A DNA stretch of 64,000 bases, taken from Lagopus muta. Lineage: Eukaryota > Chordata > Aves > Galliformes > Phasianidae. Location of the stretch: contig NC_064449.1 of assembly GCF_023343835.1 (NCBI RefSeq), positions 4,315,778-4,379,777 of the forward strand, read 5' to 3'. The notes beneath the pieces are model-generated. The model made no database searches and was not told the DNA's origin. It was given only the letters and a program-made list of their open reading frames with translations. Position numbers and translations under genes: made by a program. This document shows positions 1 to 22,200 of this stretch, piece after piece (within the stretch, counting starts at the first letter, position 1; the number at the start of each line of letters is the position of its first letter).

Positions 1-823
1 TAGTACAGATTCACTCCTGGGACCCAACATCAAACTACTGTCCTCATTCAAGACTGATCTTTCCTTGCCCTCCACCCTGTATGCTGTTCCGCTTACCATG
101 AGAAATTGCAGCATGGAAAATATCTGATCACTGTTCCAAGCTTGCCCCATGAGCCAGCAGTTCTTCAGGAGGGGGGTCAGGGGCTGTGCCTTCTCTGCCC
201 AAAAATATAACTTCATTACATCACCTCCTTGGCTGACCACTCCCATGCATAAAGTCTTGCTGCCACTCAGCTTTTGAAATCCTTGCTTCGGGGAATCCTT
301 GAGGAATAAGAGGCAAGAGGGCAGGGCAGAAGTGCCTTCTCCTGGTGTTGCCAGCAGAAGGGTGAACTGCACCCAGGGAGAGCTGAGCTTTCAAAGTGGT
401 GAGTAAATAGCATGATTTTATTGTCTTGTCTTCATGTTTTGGTTGGATTGGGGCATGAAATAGAAGAGTTGTTTCTTTCCCTATGTTACATCTTTCCTGC
501 TCTTTAGTTATGCTTTATGGAGGGTGTTTCACACGCCTTCCAGCTCAGGTCAATAGAATGTTTATGTTCTATAGGGACTGCCAGATGTCAGTCTACCTCA
601 ATGACTTTGGCTTCTTTCAAATCACCTCCATATTAATGAAGGCTAAATCACAGGTGCCAGAGTCTTGATCTGTTTTGCAAATATAATTTAATGTACAACA
701 CTGGGCGAGCTATTTAACCTCTGTGTTGCCCATTCAGTTCTTGAAGATTGTCTCGCTCCAATTTATGGGAGGGAGAGGAGGTTCTTTTATTATGTGTATA
801 CCTGGAGTGAGATTATGAGATTA

Positions 824-1560
824 TGTGAGATTAAGAAACAACGGTTCAAATGTGGGTCCGACCAGTTTATTATAAATCTTAATTAGGGAAATGGGGAAGG
901 GTAGGACGGACACTATTATGAATTAGGGTACTGGGGAAAGGAAGGAGGGCAATAGAAAAGATAGAAAAGAAGAAGCAAGGAGTCCTTATAGGAAGCAAGA
1001 GGGAGATAGTCACCACCATGGATCCAGCGTGGTTCGTAGTTCAGTCTTTGATCTTCAATAGTGGTGGGTCGTCAGGCACTGTTCTGTTGATGATGATCAC
1101 TAGAACCACAACAAGGACCAGGGTGATGATGGTCCCTTTTCAATGCCTTCAAAGTGGTCGAGTCAGCTCTCTTTTGAGTGACAGCTCAAACCCAAGGTGG
1201 TTAAGTCAGCTCTCCTTGGAGTGGCAGCTTCTGGCTCTGGAACCTCAGCAGGAAATTCCTTTGTTCTTATCTTCCTGGCCTTGCCAGCAGATAAGAGGGA
1301 GCAGGGAGACACCAACTTGTATCTTGCCTTCACAGGACACAATGGCATCATCCCCCCAGCCTCCCATACCAAGCTGGAGCAGTTTAGCCACAGGCCAGAT
1401 CTTCTGCCAGTGAACATTCCTGAGCACTCTCTTCTGCTCTTCTACAGAGCAAGCAGCTCTGTAGGAAGGGGCTTTCAAATGTCCCCAAAGCAATATCGAT
1501 TGTCACACGGTTAGCACCCATCACTTGCCTCCTCAACAAATCATTGAGAGTCTTATCACA
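824..1560 (-). mobile_element. Probable solo LTR of an endogenous retrovirus
   Basis: The segment is bounded by a perfect short inverted repeat, TGTGA at the left end and TCACA at the right end, as expected for LTR termini. Read on the minus strand, it carries a TATA-like TATAAGG (984-990) and an AATAAA signal (866-871) about 115 bases downstream. The LTR terminus follows shortly after, which matches a U3-R-U5 order. No clear target-site duplication is visible: the left flank ends in GATTA and the right begins AGAGA. No primer-binding site, gag or pol follows on either side, so a solo LTR is the simplest reading. Short ORFs inside it look like chance. I cannot assign the family without a repeat library. 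Confidence 0.6.
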
Positions 1561-4500
1561 AGAGAGACCTCAGGAAGCAAGCTTTGAGCCAAAAAACAAA
1601 GAAGGATTCTCACAAAGATGCCCAGTCTACAACCAGTTTGCTTATGCTCTTCATTCCTAATTAAGACAGAAGAATTTCGTGGAAAAGCTGGTATTTAGGG
1701 TCAAGAAACAGACACAATTTTCCTATGGTTTTGCCTGTAGTATGAGTGGACATCAAGCAATGACAAGTTTTCTTAACAGGTAGCAAGGCAGGTGCAGAGC
1801 CCAAGGGTGCAGGTACTGTGGGACGGTATTGGGAGTTACTTCCAGAAGCAGAATGTGGGAGAGGCTTCCAGCTGAGGAGTCGGAGAGAAAACTGAGCTAT
1901 TAAGGACAACTGCATTTGTGTGTAAGGGAACAGATTCTGCCCAGGAAAACAAATATTTAGACATCTGAGTGATCAGAACAGTGCCTAGGAGACTGTGTGC
2001 TCATTGCCAGAACAAACGGCCCTCCCAGACATATGGACATCAAAGACCTGGTCTTTGTTATTCAAAGCTGCTGCACTGCAATCTATCTCATTTATTTGTA
2101 AAGCCTTTATTTAGCAAAAGCAAGTGAATCTAAGCAGGTGGTATGATTTTAATTTTTTCTACTGGAAAATGGATATCTTCTCCAAGTTCCACTGAAGTCT
2201 GTGGAAATCTCTTCAGCGAATGCAGCCCGAAGGCCTTTTTTTTTTAGTTTGAAACCTGTATTATTTCCTGCTCAGATGTTCTACAATCAATAGTTACTTA
2301 ATGTGTCGATAATGTTAAACAAACCCTCTGCAAAGGACTAAGAAAGTCCAAACTTCAGCTGTGATCTGAGCACCTCCAAGTGCATGCAGAGGGCAGGCTA
2401 TAGGGAAGAAACCTCTGCCCTTGAGAGCGGGCGTTGTATTTTTGCCCTTTCATTTTCCCCTTTCCCACACTTCAGTATTTTTCTGTTGTCCTATCTGCTT
2501 CTTTCTCTCCCTCTTCTTCCATTTTTCCCGTCCAGCACTTTAAAGATTATTCTTTCTCCTGTTATTCCACCTTCTTTCTTCCTCTCTTCCTTCATTAGCC
2601 CTCTCCCCTCTTTTATTCCAGCATGGTGAGGTTGAGTGAAGCTATGTCAGGCTGCTGAGCTGATTGCTGGCTGCTGCAGGAAAGGTAGGTCTGGCAGCAA
2701 GAACACTTGCCTTTGGTAACCCAGCAGAAAGGCTTTGCAAAGATGAAAGGGCTTCATAAAGCTGATAAATAAGTGGTACATATTAATCTTGGAAAATTGA
2801 GATTGACGTAAAATTTGGGAGTACTGCTCGAGCCCAGGTGGCGATCAATGAATTTATCAGTGGGGAAAGGTAATAAAAGAAGAGCCTTGAACAGTAACAA
2901 TTTCCAGTAGGGAGGAACTGGAATGTTCGCGTTGATTATCAGATAGGACTTAAGTTTTAATGACCCGGTCCTTGTTCCTGTCATTGTGTACAGCTTTGAT
3001 ATATGGAGTTATTGTAGAAAGTCACGAACCAACTTGAACAGAAAATAGGAAATAACATCCTTTATTATCCAAATCAAGAATGCTCTCTTGAAAAAATGAA
3101 ATAGCAGAGTAGTAAACTGCTATCTCTTCCATGCTTCCATCCTCTTCATTTGGCTAGAGGATGACACGAGACATAAAGAAATCTCAGGAAATATCTCTTT
3201 GCACTGACCCTTCTTATAACCTAAGCCATATGATCTACACATCATTACGCCTGCCATAATCCATCTGGGTACCTCATACCGTTGTCTAATTATAAGTCCA
3301 TTTAGATTTATCTCCCTTCTGCATCTCAAGTATTGTAAGGATCATAATGACCTCATGAAAATCAGAATCCATTGGGATCATAACTTTGTTAGTGTTGCTG
3401 GTGGCATGAATCCGTGATGTCAGAAAAGTACAGCTTCAAAAGGCTTTATCAGAATTTTCACTCTTTAGACATATCTCAGTGATCTTAGCAGGAAGGAGCC
3501 TTACACACAACTAACATGTGTTACTGGGTACTCCGAACCTCTCTGATGCTTGCATTGGGATAGCACTGGATTGCAACGTTGTTCTGTTGGAGGAGAAATG
3601 TCCTCGTGAAAAAGTAGGTAAGCTGCAAAATGAGGATATCTCCTCCATTCTGATGATGTATTTATTGAAATATCAGGAAATGGAGAGCTTGGGTTGTGTG
3701 ATCTGCAATAAAAAGGATTCTGTGAAAAGGAGACTCAATTACATGATTTATGTAGTCAGCTATTGCTGATGTCATTTCCTGAAATTCTTACAGCAAAATC
3801 AGTACATGATGAGAGATGAAGCAAAAAGAGAAAGTACCCAGAAGTGCCTTCATGCTTCCTGATGCTTTTCAGTACCCACAAGTTCCACAAGGGCTCTGAA
3901 GATATTGCTTCATATGCTGCCAGGTGTGTTCCTTTAGGGGAAGAGGCAGAGATTTCACTCTGCTTCTCATGTTTCAGTAGTACCCACTAATTGTTAGAGA
4001 ATGTCAGAGATGGTCACATCATGAGCACCACAATCAGCCATGCAGAAAGTACTTTTTTCTTTTTTTAACATTTTTTTATTGTAATGCACTTCCATGGACC
4101 ATGCTGTTTCTGTTTGAGGTGCGGCTCTGCTGCTTAGTCATAACAGGACAATGCAGTGGATTAATGACTACACAGAGATAAGTGACTTTTCCAAAACCAC
4201 GTACAATTGAAATGCTGTAGTTGTTCATGTGCATAGCAAACTATTTACTATTTACCTACCAGAACCAGAAGTACTACCTTCAGATTTCTTAACATCCTCT
4301 GACCCCATCTTCAACTCTTCTACTTGTACGTAAGTGAAAGAGTAACTTGCTGGGGAATGTCCAGCTTGTTCCAACTCTGTACTGGTGAGGCTGTACTACA
4401 GATGAGACTGCACTGCCCTTGAAGAAAAGCCATAGGATTTGACTTTCAGTAATGGGGCAAAGAGTAAAAGTTCTTTTCCCTGTCTCCTCACTTAGGTGTG

Positions 4501-7500
4501 AAAGACTAAAAGTACATTTTAGTTTGTTTGGGGCAAAGAGCAAATATCTTTCCACAATTCATTTAGAGGGGTACTAGGAAGTCCCTTTTGAAGATGGGCC
4601 CACGCTAACTCTCTTCCAAATATCTCAAGGCTGGAATGCTTGTGTAATTTTAAGTAGAGGAGGTATGGCTTGTGTTCCCAAAGCTTTTACCCTTGGTGCT
4701 AAGACAGATTTTGTTCATGATTCATTGCAGTACGTGCCCTGTCCCTCTAACATAAGTAAGGATCCAGTTTGTCAAAGGTTGGACTGGGATGGAGAAACTG
4801 GACAGGTTTGGAATTGAGGCATTAAACTACTGATCCTGCTATGTTAAAAGATAGCATCTAGCAGAGCTGACTGGTATCCAAACAGATTTTGCTTCATCCA
4901 GTGCATGCAGGACACCCTGCTGACTGAAGAACCAGCTTAGGATGCATAGGCTTGGAGCCTTGCTGTGACCAAATTTTAGGCAGGCTATGATTTGTCTGTG
5001 CTGTGTTCTGGATGGGCACTGAACTCTCATGTTCAAGCTGGCTCTGAGCTGCGTATCAAGATCTGTACAGCAGCAGAGAGATGAGCTTTCATTGCTGAGT
5101 AATTGGAGTTCAAGGGCAGATATTGCACCTTGAATTTGGGTTACTGCTGGGGTTTATACTATGCTCAATAGCAAGTGAGCTGCAATCTTTGATCTGCAAC
5201 TGGAAGCTGTGCAAACAGACACAGGATTATTGCTCAAAAGCTTCAGTGAGATTTAGTGGTGGAGGACAGGTTTCTCCATCTCTAGATGTCTCCTCTGTTA
5301 TCCTCCCTGCGATGGGAATGGTGGTAGAACAGGCAGTGTGTCATCTTATTGCAGCTGGAGCATTAAGCTGAACTCAAAGTGATGATGGTTTAAGTTAGTG
5401 TGTAGCTGAGATTGCTGAAGAACTGATCAGTGTCCTCAGCAGGTGGTTGCTCCCACTTGGCAGAGGATACTCCAATCAAACATTGTCACAGCTAAATCTG
5501 TCAGTGTGTCTGGGTTTAAGCTGCAAGGCACACTTAAAAAACCAAATGCAAACTACAAGAGCACCATTTGGTTGGGCAAGAGGAGTATGGACCATACTGG
5601 ATGCTACGGAGATGGGCACTTGGTGTGACCATATATTTGTTCAGTTGCTTAGCCAGTATGTAGCGAAAGAATCAAAAAATGAATGATTATTCTGCTGGTG
5701 ATAGACAACATTTATGAGTGCTAAGCTATGCATATTAAAGGGTGTTGGCTCTTGACTCTTCACCTAGTCAATGATTACTTAAGCATTCCTCCAGTACTGT
5801 GAATTCAAAAGTAATGAGTTTCAATGGGTTAATCTCTGTAAGTAGAGCTGTACAAATATCAAATAGTACAGCAAGCTTTGGAGAGCTTTTCAGGAAAGAC
5901 AAGTGCTTACTGCTAGTGCTACAGGAACATACTGGCTCAAGAACGGGATTCACTGCTTCAGAAAGGATATTCAAAGGATATCAGTAAATAAGGATCTATG
6001 CGAAAGGACAGAACAGATCAGTGGAAGTACTCTTGAGAGGTAAGGGGAAGTTAGAAATGACATCAATTGAGCCATTGCCCTCACCCTTGCCATGCTGTTT
6101 GGGTTTTCTTCAGCAGCAGAACATGGAACAGTATGTTTTTTTGGTGCATCAGATGAAAGTTTACATAAAGAGAATGATAGGACCTGATTATTCTGCCTGA
6201 ATAAGCCCAGTTCTAATGAACAGCTCCCAGTTTATTGGAAGAAGATATTCTGAAAGCATATTTTGCAAGTGGTGGGAGAATAAAACTATTTTAATTAAAC
6301 ATTTGGATTTTAAATTGGAGGTGAGTGGAACAGCAATGTTCTGAATGACTTTGTAAAACTTTAATAGCATGTATTTTTTGTGATGCTGGATTACCTCTGG
6401 CTTTGACATCATGGCCTCACAGAGTTCATCTGAAGCCTTTCTGCCTATAAAGTACCTGCGTGTATCTGTAAGCTCTCAATGCCATGTTTGAAGCTGAGAA
6501 TGCTAAAAACTTTTAAGCTGTGCCTGAGGAGAGGGAGGCAGCAAGATATATAGGGTGCAGGCAGTGGGACAGGGGCTGACATGGAGGTGTTGGCTGTGCA
6601 GAATGGTTGAATGGGGCTGTTGTATTTCTGTGGTGAAGCAGCAGCATAGGGTTAGTACTTGGGGACTGCTCTGTGCCCACCAGTGCCCAGTCCTGAATTT
6701 GGAAGCCTCTTTGAGCTTCTTCATGGCTTGACTGAATTTTGCTTCAGTTTCTTTATTGCTGATGGAGATGAAGACTGCACAAGACTTCAACTTGAATATC
6801 TCTCCTGGTGGGGGAGTACAAAAATGTATTAGTTCTAAATTGTAGCCTAACACCAGAGCATAACACCTGCCTCATTCTGTGAGACCCCAAAAAAGGGCTT
6901 AGATTTAGAATGTTTGTTTGTTTTGATTCCCAACTACTTCAGTATTTACATCACAGTTCTCCACAGCAGTCTGTGTAAAACTTGAATCAGGCAGGATTTC
7001 CTCTATAAGGGGAGGCAGTTGTTGATCACTCATTTGAAGTCTCTCAAGGGCATCGTGTGGACAAAATGGGAATAGTTAAGGAAAAATGCCTGCTGCTCCA
7101 TTGAGATCAGTAGCTGGCAGGAGACTCTGCTTGTCTGTTGGCATGGGTGAGTGTAGGAGAACCAGAATCCTGATCAGAGGCATCCCAGTGGCTGCTGCTG
7201 AGTAAAAGGCCTAAGGGCAAAAAGTATTTAGCACATGAACTTGTAGATTGGAATCTCAAGTGCCTTAAGTACATGTCTTATTGCAGTAACTGCAGGGCAA
7301 GGCTGCAATAGGGAGGCTGATGTGAGAAAGTCAGACCTTTGTGTCTGAATACAGGATGGAAGGCACAGGGGAACAAGCCCTTCTACCTTTGTTCTCAGAA
7401 GGATAGTGCTTAGAAGCAGATGTCTATTCCAACAGAGCCCTGGAAAAGCAGGGTTATATGTGATGGCTAACAAAGTCACAAAGCTCTCTGCCTTTTGGGT

Positions 7501-10500
7501 TAACCCAAACCTGTTGGTAGAAATGCTGCATCTGAGCCATTCCAGTTCAGCCTAGGAATAAGTAATCTGCAGCAGCTCACTGCTGCTTTGGGACTACTTG
7601 GGGAAAGGTGTGAAGATTCCATTGCAGGGAGCTCTAACATGGAAGGCAGGAGGCAAATTTGATGTAAAAGGTACATTTATGATCTTAGTTCTGTCCTTGT
7701 TGTGTAAGGTGATTATCCTCTTGTCTTTGCGTGATTATGCCATATATTAGCCTTCCACAACCTAAGACCTGTGAATTATGTAATGAAGGAGTGCTTGGTT
7801 GGGAATGGGCAACGTAAGCTTCAGATCTGGTATATAAGGACAAGGCAGAACATGCCCTGGAAGACAGAAAGAACAGTTTTAGTAGGAAGAGGGCAAAAGA
7901 CCCTGAAGAATTAGCCAGCATCAATGCTAAATCATATGGAACTGCTATAAAACAGAAATTTATGAAGGATAGCCCACAGTAACAAATAGATCTCACTACC
8001 TTTTTTCCTTTTGCAAGAGGAAGGAATGGATAAACTCACAGAATTAGTTCTGGACAGCAGCAGTATACTTTTTGTGTTGCTTTTGTCCTAGTTTTCTTCA
8101 ATGCAAGCTCTCTTGGAGTAAATAACCCCAGCTAATTAGCTGCTCAGAGGATGATGAGTCTGGATATTCCTGCAGATGAAAGCTGAAGTTGCTGCCTGCT
8201 GTTCTTAGTGACAGCTGGGGGAAGTTAGCACAGTTATACCCAAGGATTTAAACAGTCATCTGGCTAATTAGGTATGAGCACAGACCCCAAGTGCTAAGGC
8301 TTCCCACAGGTGAACCATTTGCTGTTTGTTACACCACCTTTCTGTGAGCTCCCAGGGAGAAGGAAAAGCTACGTGATGCATTGGGGACCCAGCAACAGCT
8401 GGATGGGAGCACATCACTTGCTGATGTCTAAATGTGGCCTGGCCCCATGGTAGGCTGCTGGGAACAGCTCTGGGAAGCAACTGCAAAAACAGATCTTGTG
8501 CAAGAAGGCAGGGTACCTGATCCTGAAGTGTCAGCCCAAGTAGCTGTCTTAGGGTCTTCTGTATGCTTCAGGTGCTTCCACCTATGTGATCAGTTGTTGG
8601 CACCTTCGTTAGGTTGTCATATAATGGTGGATTAATAATGGGACCTCCGCTGTCAGCCAAAAAAGAAAAAGCCACTGATGGTTCACTCTATGCAGCAATA
8701 GGGTATGATAACAGTATTTCAATTCTTGGTTACTAATACCTGTTTAAATACGGTAATGTTATTGCTATGCATTTGACTTTGGGTTTACTCCCTCTCCTTT
8801 AGTTTTCCTGGGTTTTCCCTGACCCTGGCAAGTTCCCTATCTCTGCAGCACACCCACACACCACTGACAGAGCAGTTCAGATGCTCTGACCTCAGCCCAA
8901 CACTGCCTATCCGATTGCAGCAGGACTCCTTCAGCTCAAAACCTGCAGTTGTGTTTAAACAAAGTTGTGAAAATTGTGACGTGTCTGACTGTGCCACAGT
9001 GGGGTGGCTCATACAGGTGTAACTACTTCTTGCTGGTTCTGAGTGAATCTCAGCATTCACGTAACGTTTCATAGCTAGGACTGGCTAGTGGACCTTTATG
9101 ACACTGGGAAATGAGCATGATGCTTTTAATGGCCTTATAGCCCCTCTCTCCAGAAGTGCTGCTGCTGGGACTGCAATGCTACCCAAGCTCCTAAACAGCT
9201 GCATTTGGCAGAGGTCTGGAGGTTAAAAGCAGCCTCAGCAAACACCATCGTCAGCTCAGGTGATGGCTGAACTTCAGAGCTGGGGCTCAGAAGGAGCACC
9301 GGTGCAAAAACTCCACTGTTTGAGTAATGAGATGGGACAGGTGTGGAGGGAGAGTGGGTATCTGCAGGCTTCTGTTCTGTCTCTCAGCTGCTGCACGGGA
9401 AACAAGAGCTGTTGGGTTCTGCTGTGCCACAGCCAGAAAGGCAGTTTGGACTGCACACAGAATGCAGGATAGACTGTGCGCCCACAAAAGAGGTCATGAA
9501 GCTTGTGGGAGTCGAGCAGAAGGTTGAGGGGATTATTCTCACCTGAGATTGCTCTCTCTGCTGCAGCAGAACAGAATGCCTGGGGCTGGCAGGCAGCTGG
9601 GAGCTGTGCCTGGGGCGTGCAGTGAGCTGGAGGGCTCTTCTTAAGGTTAGTGCACTCACCCAACAGCTGAGCACGCAGCACTGAGCTCTTCAAAGGCTCT
9701 TCAGAGGTGAAAGAGAGAGCAGAGTCCTGAGGTCAACCCTTCTCTGGTGCTCTTGCATGATGAGGCAGCAAATCTTCACAGGTGCACAGCAACAAGGCAG
9801 GCAGCCGTGGAGAACCGTGCAGTCCAAGGCAGGAGCTGATGGGTTAACATGTCAGCACTGGGCTGGGGTCACCAAGGGGCTGGAGGGACAGCCCAGATGA
9901 AACAAAGTACCTTCTGCCTAGCTGGAGTGCAGATAAAAGATCCTATGGCATTTCTTGTGAAGCCTGGAGGAGACTGCCAGTGCTGAAGCCAACAAACAAA
10001 ACTGTCTTTAAAGTCTGAGGCTGTGTGTGAGCTATTGTTGGGGACATAATAGCTTCTCTGTTTCCCTGCACAGCAACTGCTCTGCAAACACACCAGCAGT
10101 CTCTTTTAAAAGTAGTTGAGTGTAAATCAAGTTCTGAACCTGGAAAGAGGTCTCATCCATTTACCTTTCACTGACCTTGGTTGACATTTGTTTACAGAAC
10201 GGCACATACAGCACAGTGACACCCTGATTTGAGTTGCCTTACTTGGAAGCAGACACCTTTTGTGCTCTGAGACTCGCAGATAAAAGGCTTGGATAGAAAA
10301 TGGATATTCCCTTATTTGAAATAAGCAGAATGGGAGTGAAGCCGAGGGGCAGCGCTTGCCAATCTCCTCCCTTTGAGGAGTGCTTCATTTTTGGCTGGCC
10401 TGGCCTGTTTCCTCCTGTTAGGTCAGCATTGGCACACTCATTGCCTCCTTGCTCTGCAAGGCACCAAGTGCTGCTCTGACTGCTGGAGGTTCCTCTGCTT

Positions 10501-11730
10501 TGGGCAGCTGCATAGCCACAGAGGCTGGGGTTGGTGGATCTGCTCTTCGCTCCCAATGCCATGGATTGGTTTGCCTATGAGGACAGCAGGTGCTTTGGTA
10601 AGGTAAAAGGTATCTTGGCTATTGCACAAATATAGTAGTCATGGTTATAACTGCACTGAGGGGGTTGGTCCCTGAAAAAGCTATGTTGAATTTAGGTCTT
10701 TTGTGCTTGAATAGTCCTGTAAGGGGAAAGGAAATGGGTCAAAGAGTAGATATTATTCATGAAGTGTCAGTCCTAGCAAGATGTCATGACTCTCCATCCC
10801 CTCGATAGCTCTCAACTTATTCTGATGTGTGTCTGGAACACCCTTGCTGCAGGTCTGCTCAGTGTCCTATGCTCACCCATTGATGAACAGTAAACCTGTG
10901 CACCCCAAGAGCATCTTTGTGCAGGATGGAAAAATATGGAGATGTGAGCACTGGCAATTGCCTTCTAGAAGTGGCAGCCTTAAGGGAAAGCTGCTCTAGC
11001 CAAGAATCCTGATCAGGAGGGTGTTGTGCTTGTGGCCAAATAGCTTTGGCCAAGGTGACGTGTTAGTGACTAGGATGTGTGTTGTAGTGGTCAGTGAGGT
11101 TAAAGCTCTCTGTTTTTTCATTGGAGATGATGCGACTCAAAAACTAACACAGACAGTTTGTTACCTAAGTCATGGCTGCTGGCTTTTTCATTTCAGGGAC
11201 TTTAATACTTTCGAGCTGTTACCCAGGGGCTTCCAGGAGTCTCTGGAGTGCTCAGTGAAATAGACCACTCTGCAAATGGTGTGGCAGTAAGGGGTAAAGG
11301 GGAAGCTGGTCAAAACTTTGGAGTTGTTACAACAGTTGTCCTGCACAGAGAAACCATAACAGCAGTGCTCAGAGGAAAGGTCTTGATATGAATCTGAGCA
11401 TGGACATCTATGAGAGGTCCAGGGAAGGAGGTAGCTGCTCACTGCCTGCAGCTCAGCAGTCCATAGAAACTCACTGACAAGCAAGGGCTGGAAAAACAGG
11501 AAGAACATCACTGTGATGTACCTTTCAAGGCCAGAATTGGGCTCTCACTACCTCTGGTCACTCCTTCCAAAATCACCATCCATCAGCAGAGCTGCCAGCT
11601 GCTGGGGAAAGAGGAGATGGAAACAGTGGATATGGAAGAAGACAGACGACAAGCCTCCTCTTGTTCCTGATCACCTTCTCCCTAGCAGGCCAAGAAACAG
11701 CAAGGTTGATGATCATGTCTCTTCCCACAG
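1561..11730. other. Non-coding upstream region of GGT1
   Basis: About 10 kb between the LTR and the first coding exon of GGT1. No ORF here shows recognisable protein similarity together with splice signals. Untranslated first exons and promoters of GGT1 probably lie here, because the first coding exon starts with a splice acceptor four bases before the ATG. I could not place them from sequence alone. Apart from the CT-rich tract at 2440-2620, I see no clear repeat. Confidence 0.5.
2440..2620. repeat. Pyrimidine-rich low-complexity tract
   Basis: About 180 bases on the plus strand are almost entirely C and T, with runs of TTTC, CTTCC and CCCTT. This is a simple polypyrimidine/polypurine tract. 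The ORF that crosses it has a Ser/Leu/Phe/Pro-rich composition typical of translated CT tracts and is not treated as a gene. Confidence 0.7.
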
Positions 11731-11734
11731 AAAG

Positions 11735-20181
<8,447 letters not shown>

Positions 20182-20773
20182 CCCAGCTCAGCTCTTCTTC
20201 ATCAGGGCACTAGTGACACTGAGGTGTGTCTGGGAGAAAGATCCTTTAGGTCTGCAATGCAGGGACTTTAACAGGAAAGGGAGCAAATTTGCCTGTGGTT
20301 CTATTGACAGAACTGGGACTTTGCTTCTCAACAATCACAACTGAAGTGCCTCGTGCCACAGCAGTGTGCTGAAACAAACCAGGATGCGACCTACTTGGAA
20401 AGTCTGTTCTGCCTTGAAGAGTTTGATTCCTGCTTCCTCTCCGTCCCAGAAGTGTTTCAGCTAGGAGGAATGTCTCTGTCACAGCTAGAGAAGAGATTTC
20501 TTCTTATTTGTGTAGACAGGAGTTGCAGGACCCTGAGGACAAACTAACAGACCCATGCCATAGGAGGGAGCTTGGCTCAAACTGGGATAAGCCTTCACAA
20601 ACTCACCGCTCTTTGTTTTTTTTTTTTAAAACAAGATGTTTTTCTGCTTTTCACTTCAGCTGATTGTTGGAGATGAGTGGGTAACAGGGGAAATGGCTTC
20701 AACCTTTCTTATGTTTTCGTTGAGAAGGTCTAAAGGGAAGATGCTACCTGTAAAACTGAGCACAACTAAAACA

Positions 20774-20779
20774 AATAAA
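20774..20779 (+). terminator. Candidate polyadenylation signal of GGT1
   Basis: The first AATAAA on the plus strand after the GGT1 stop codon, about 590 bases downstream, followed by a T-rich stretch at about 20795-20805. It would give a 3' untranslated region of about 0.6 kb. This is inference only, because no transcript evidence is available here. Confidence 0.4.
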
Positions 20780-21871
20780 AATGGTGTCACATATTTTTTC
20801 TTGCCCATACAGCTGATGTTGCCAAAAGGGACGGTGAGAGCCTCCATGAACAAAGTTCTCCTGAAAGAAAACTTTGTTTTCTTGTTGAAGCTATGAGTGA
20901 AAAAATACATATAGTTAAATATCCAAAACAAACCTGTTCTTTCTCCAGCTTGCTTCCTACCCCATCATACTGCAGGCCTGGATTCTGAGGAAATTAAGCC
21001 TCTAAAAAGCATGCTGCAGCTGGTCGTTTGAAGGTAAGCTGCAGTTAATCAGTCAGCGAGCTCTCAGTAATCTGTATCTGATTTGGAATGGCTAACAGTG
21101 TCAGTGCCTACACACAGGTAGGTGTTGGTGTTCTCTTACCAGCATGGACTGAAATACCACGTCGTATAAACTTTGCCTAAGATCAAGAAATGAGTGTTCC
21201 CAGATGCTGTCAGGCTTTAAGGGGTGTTTATGAAATCCTGAAAACAGTGGTAATAGTAACTAATTGCATCTGTTTGGCTGGTGGAAACTTCCTGTCAGAC
21301 TGTAAGAGGCTCAAAATACAGAACGTACTGAAGAGAAAATGAAAGCCTGAAACTGTAGGCATTACATGCTGCCTCTGTCTCAGTACTTGCTGGAATTGAT
21401 GTGAGTCTTCAGTGATAGTGAGATAGGTGATGCTTTTGATAGGGTTATGACACTGAGGAATGTATGTGCTTATATAACTCCAACTAAATAGGTGACTTTT
21501 ACTGAAAGGAGCCTGGGATGAACTCTGTCTTCTTCCTCAGCTGTTACTGATGAGGAGGTGTTCAGTGCAGCTAAGGCAGTAATTAATTGTGAACAATGCA
21601 GTCATTGTGTTCCTGGAAGAACAAGATTGATGTGAGGCCAAACCTGGATGTTGTTGGGTTGTTTTCCTCTTGCAGAACTGTGACTTCGACTGTTCCACCT
21701 CTTGTAATGCCAGGTTGGCTGTTCCTCAGTGGCAGGCTGCAGTTGAAATCCAGTGTGCAGGTGTACTGTAGGAAGTTTGGATACAGGGCTGTGTGTGCTG
21801 CAGCGGCAGCTGTGATACTTGCAGGGAGTACTTGGCTCTTTGGACATCAAACAAGCTGAGCTTTCTTGGTC

Positions 21872-22200
21872 AAGTGAGATCTGAAAGTAATGCCTCCTAT
21901 TTGTTTTCATGGAAACCACAACAGATCCAAAGAGCACAGTAATGCTGTTTGTTAGAGCAAATTCTCATCTATGAAGACATATTTTTCAAAACAGTCACCA
22001 CCATCAGCTGTATTTTTTCACCAGCAATGAACAACAGCCTGCACGCTGTGTTCATCAACATCTGTGTCAGTGGAGGTGATGCATTGACACAGTCACTGCA
22101 GTTAGTGTAGCATGTGCTCAGAAATGGGGATAGCTGGCTTCTGGGAAGTGACAAACATGCAAAACTTCTGCTGAACTGCTTCTAGCAGTGTGGGGCACAT
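21872..22200. mobile_element. Mariner-like (Galluhop type) transposon fragment
   Basis: The stretch beginning with TCTGAAAGTAATGCCTCC at about 21880 matches my memory of the chicken mariner/Galluhop family terminus and adjacent body. It continues through the characteristic AGTCACCACCATCAGCTG and CAGCAATGAACAACAGCCTGC segments. Read on the minus strand, it preserves only short pieces of a transposase-like frame with stops. It is therefore a truncated, dead copy lying between the 3' ends of GGT1 and GGT5. The exact boundaries are approximate. Confidence 0.65.

Noticed and set aside
1018-1514. ORFs of 131 and 105 codons inside the LTR
   Set aside because: They overlap in different frames within a probable non-coding LTR and show no protein features.
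6503-6853. 116-codon minus-strand ORF with a coding-like Lys/Glu-rich middle
   Set aside because: Only about 40 codons look protein-like. No convincing splice sites or family motifs were seen, so it is left as chance or an old remnant.
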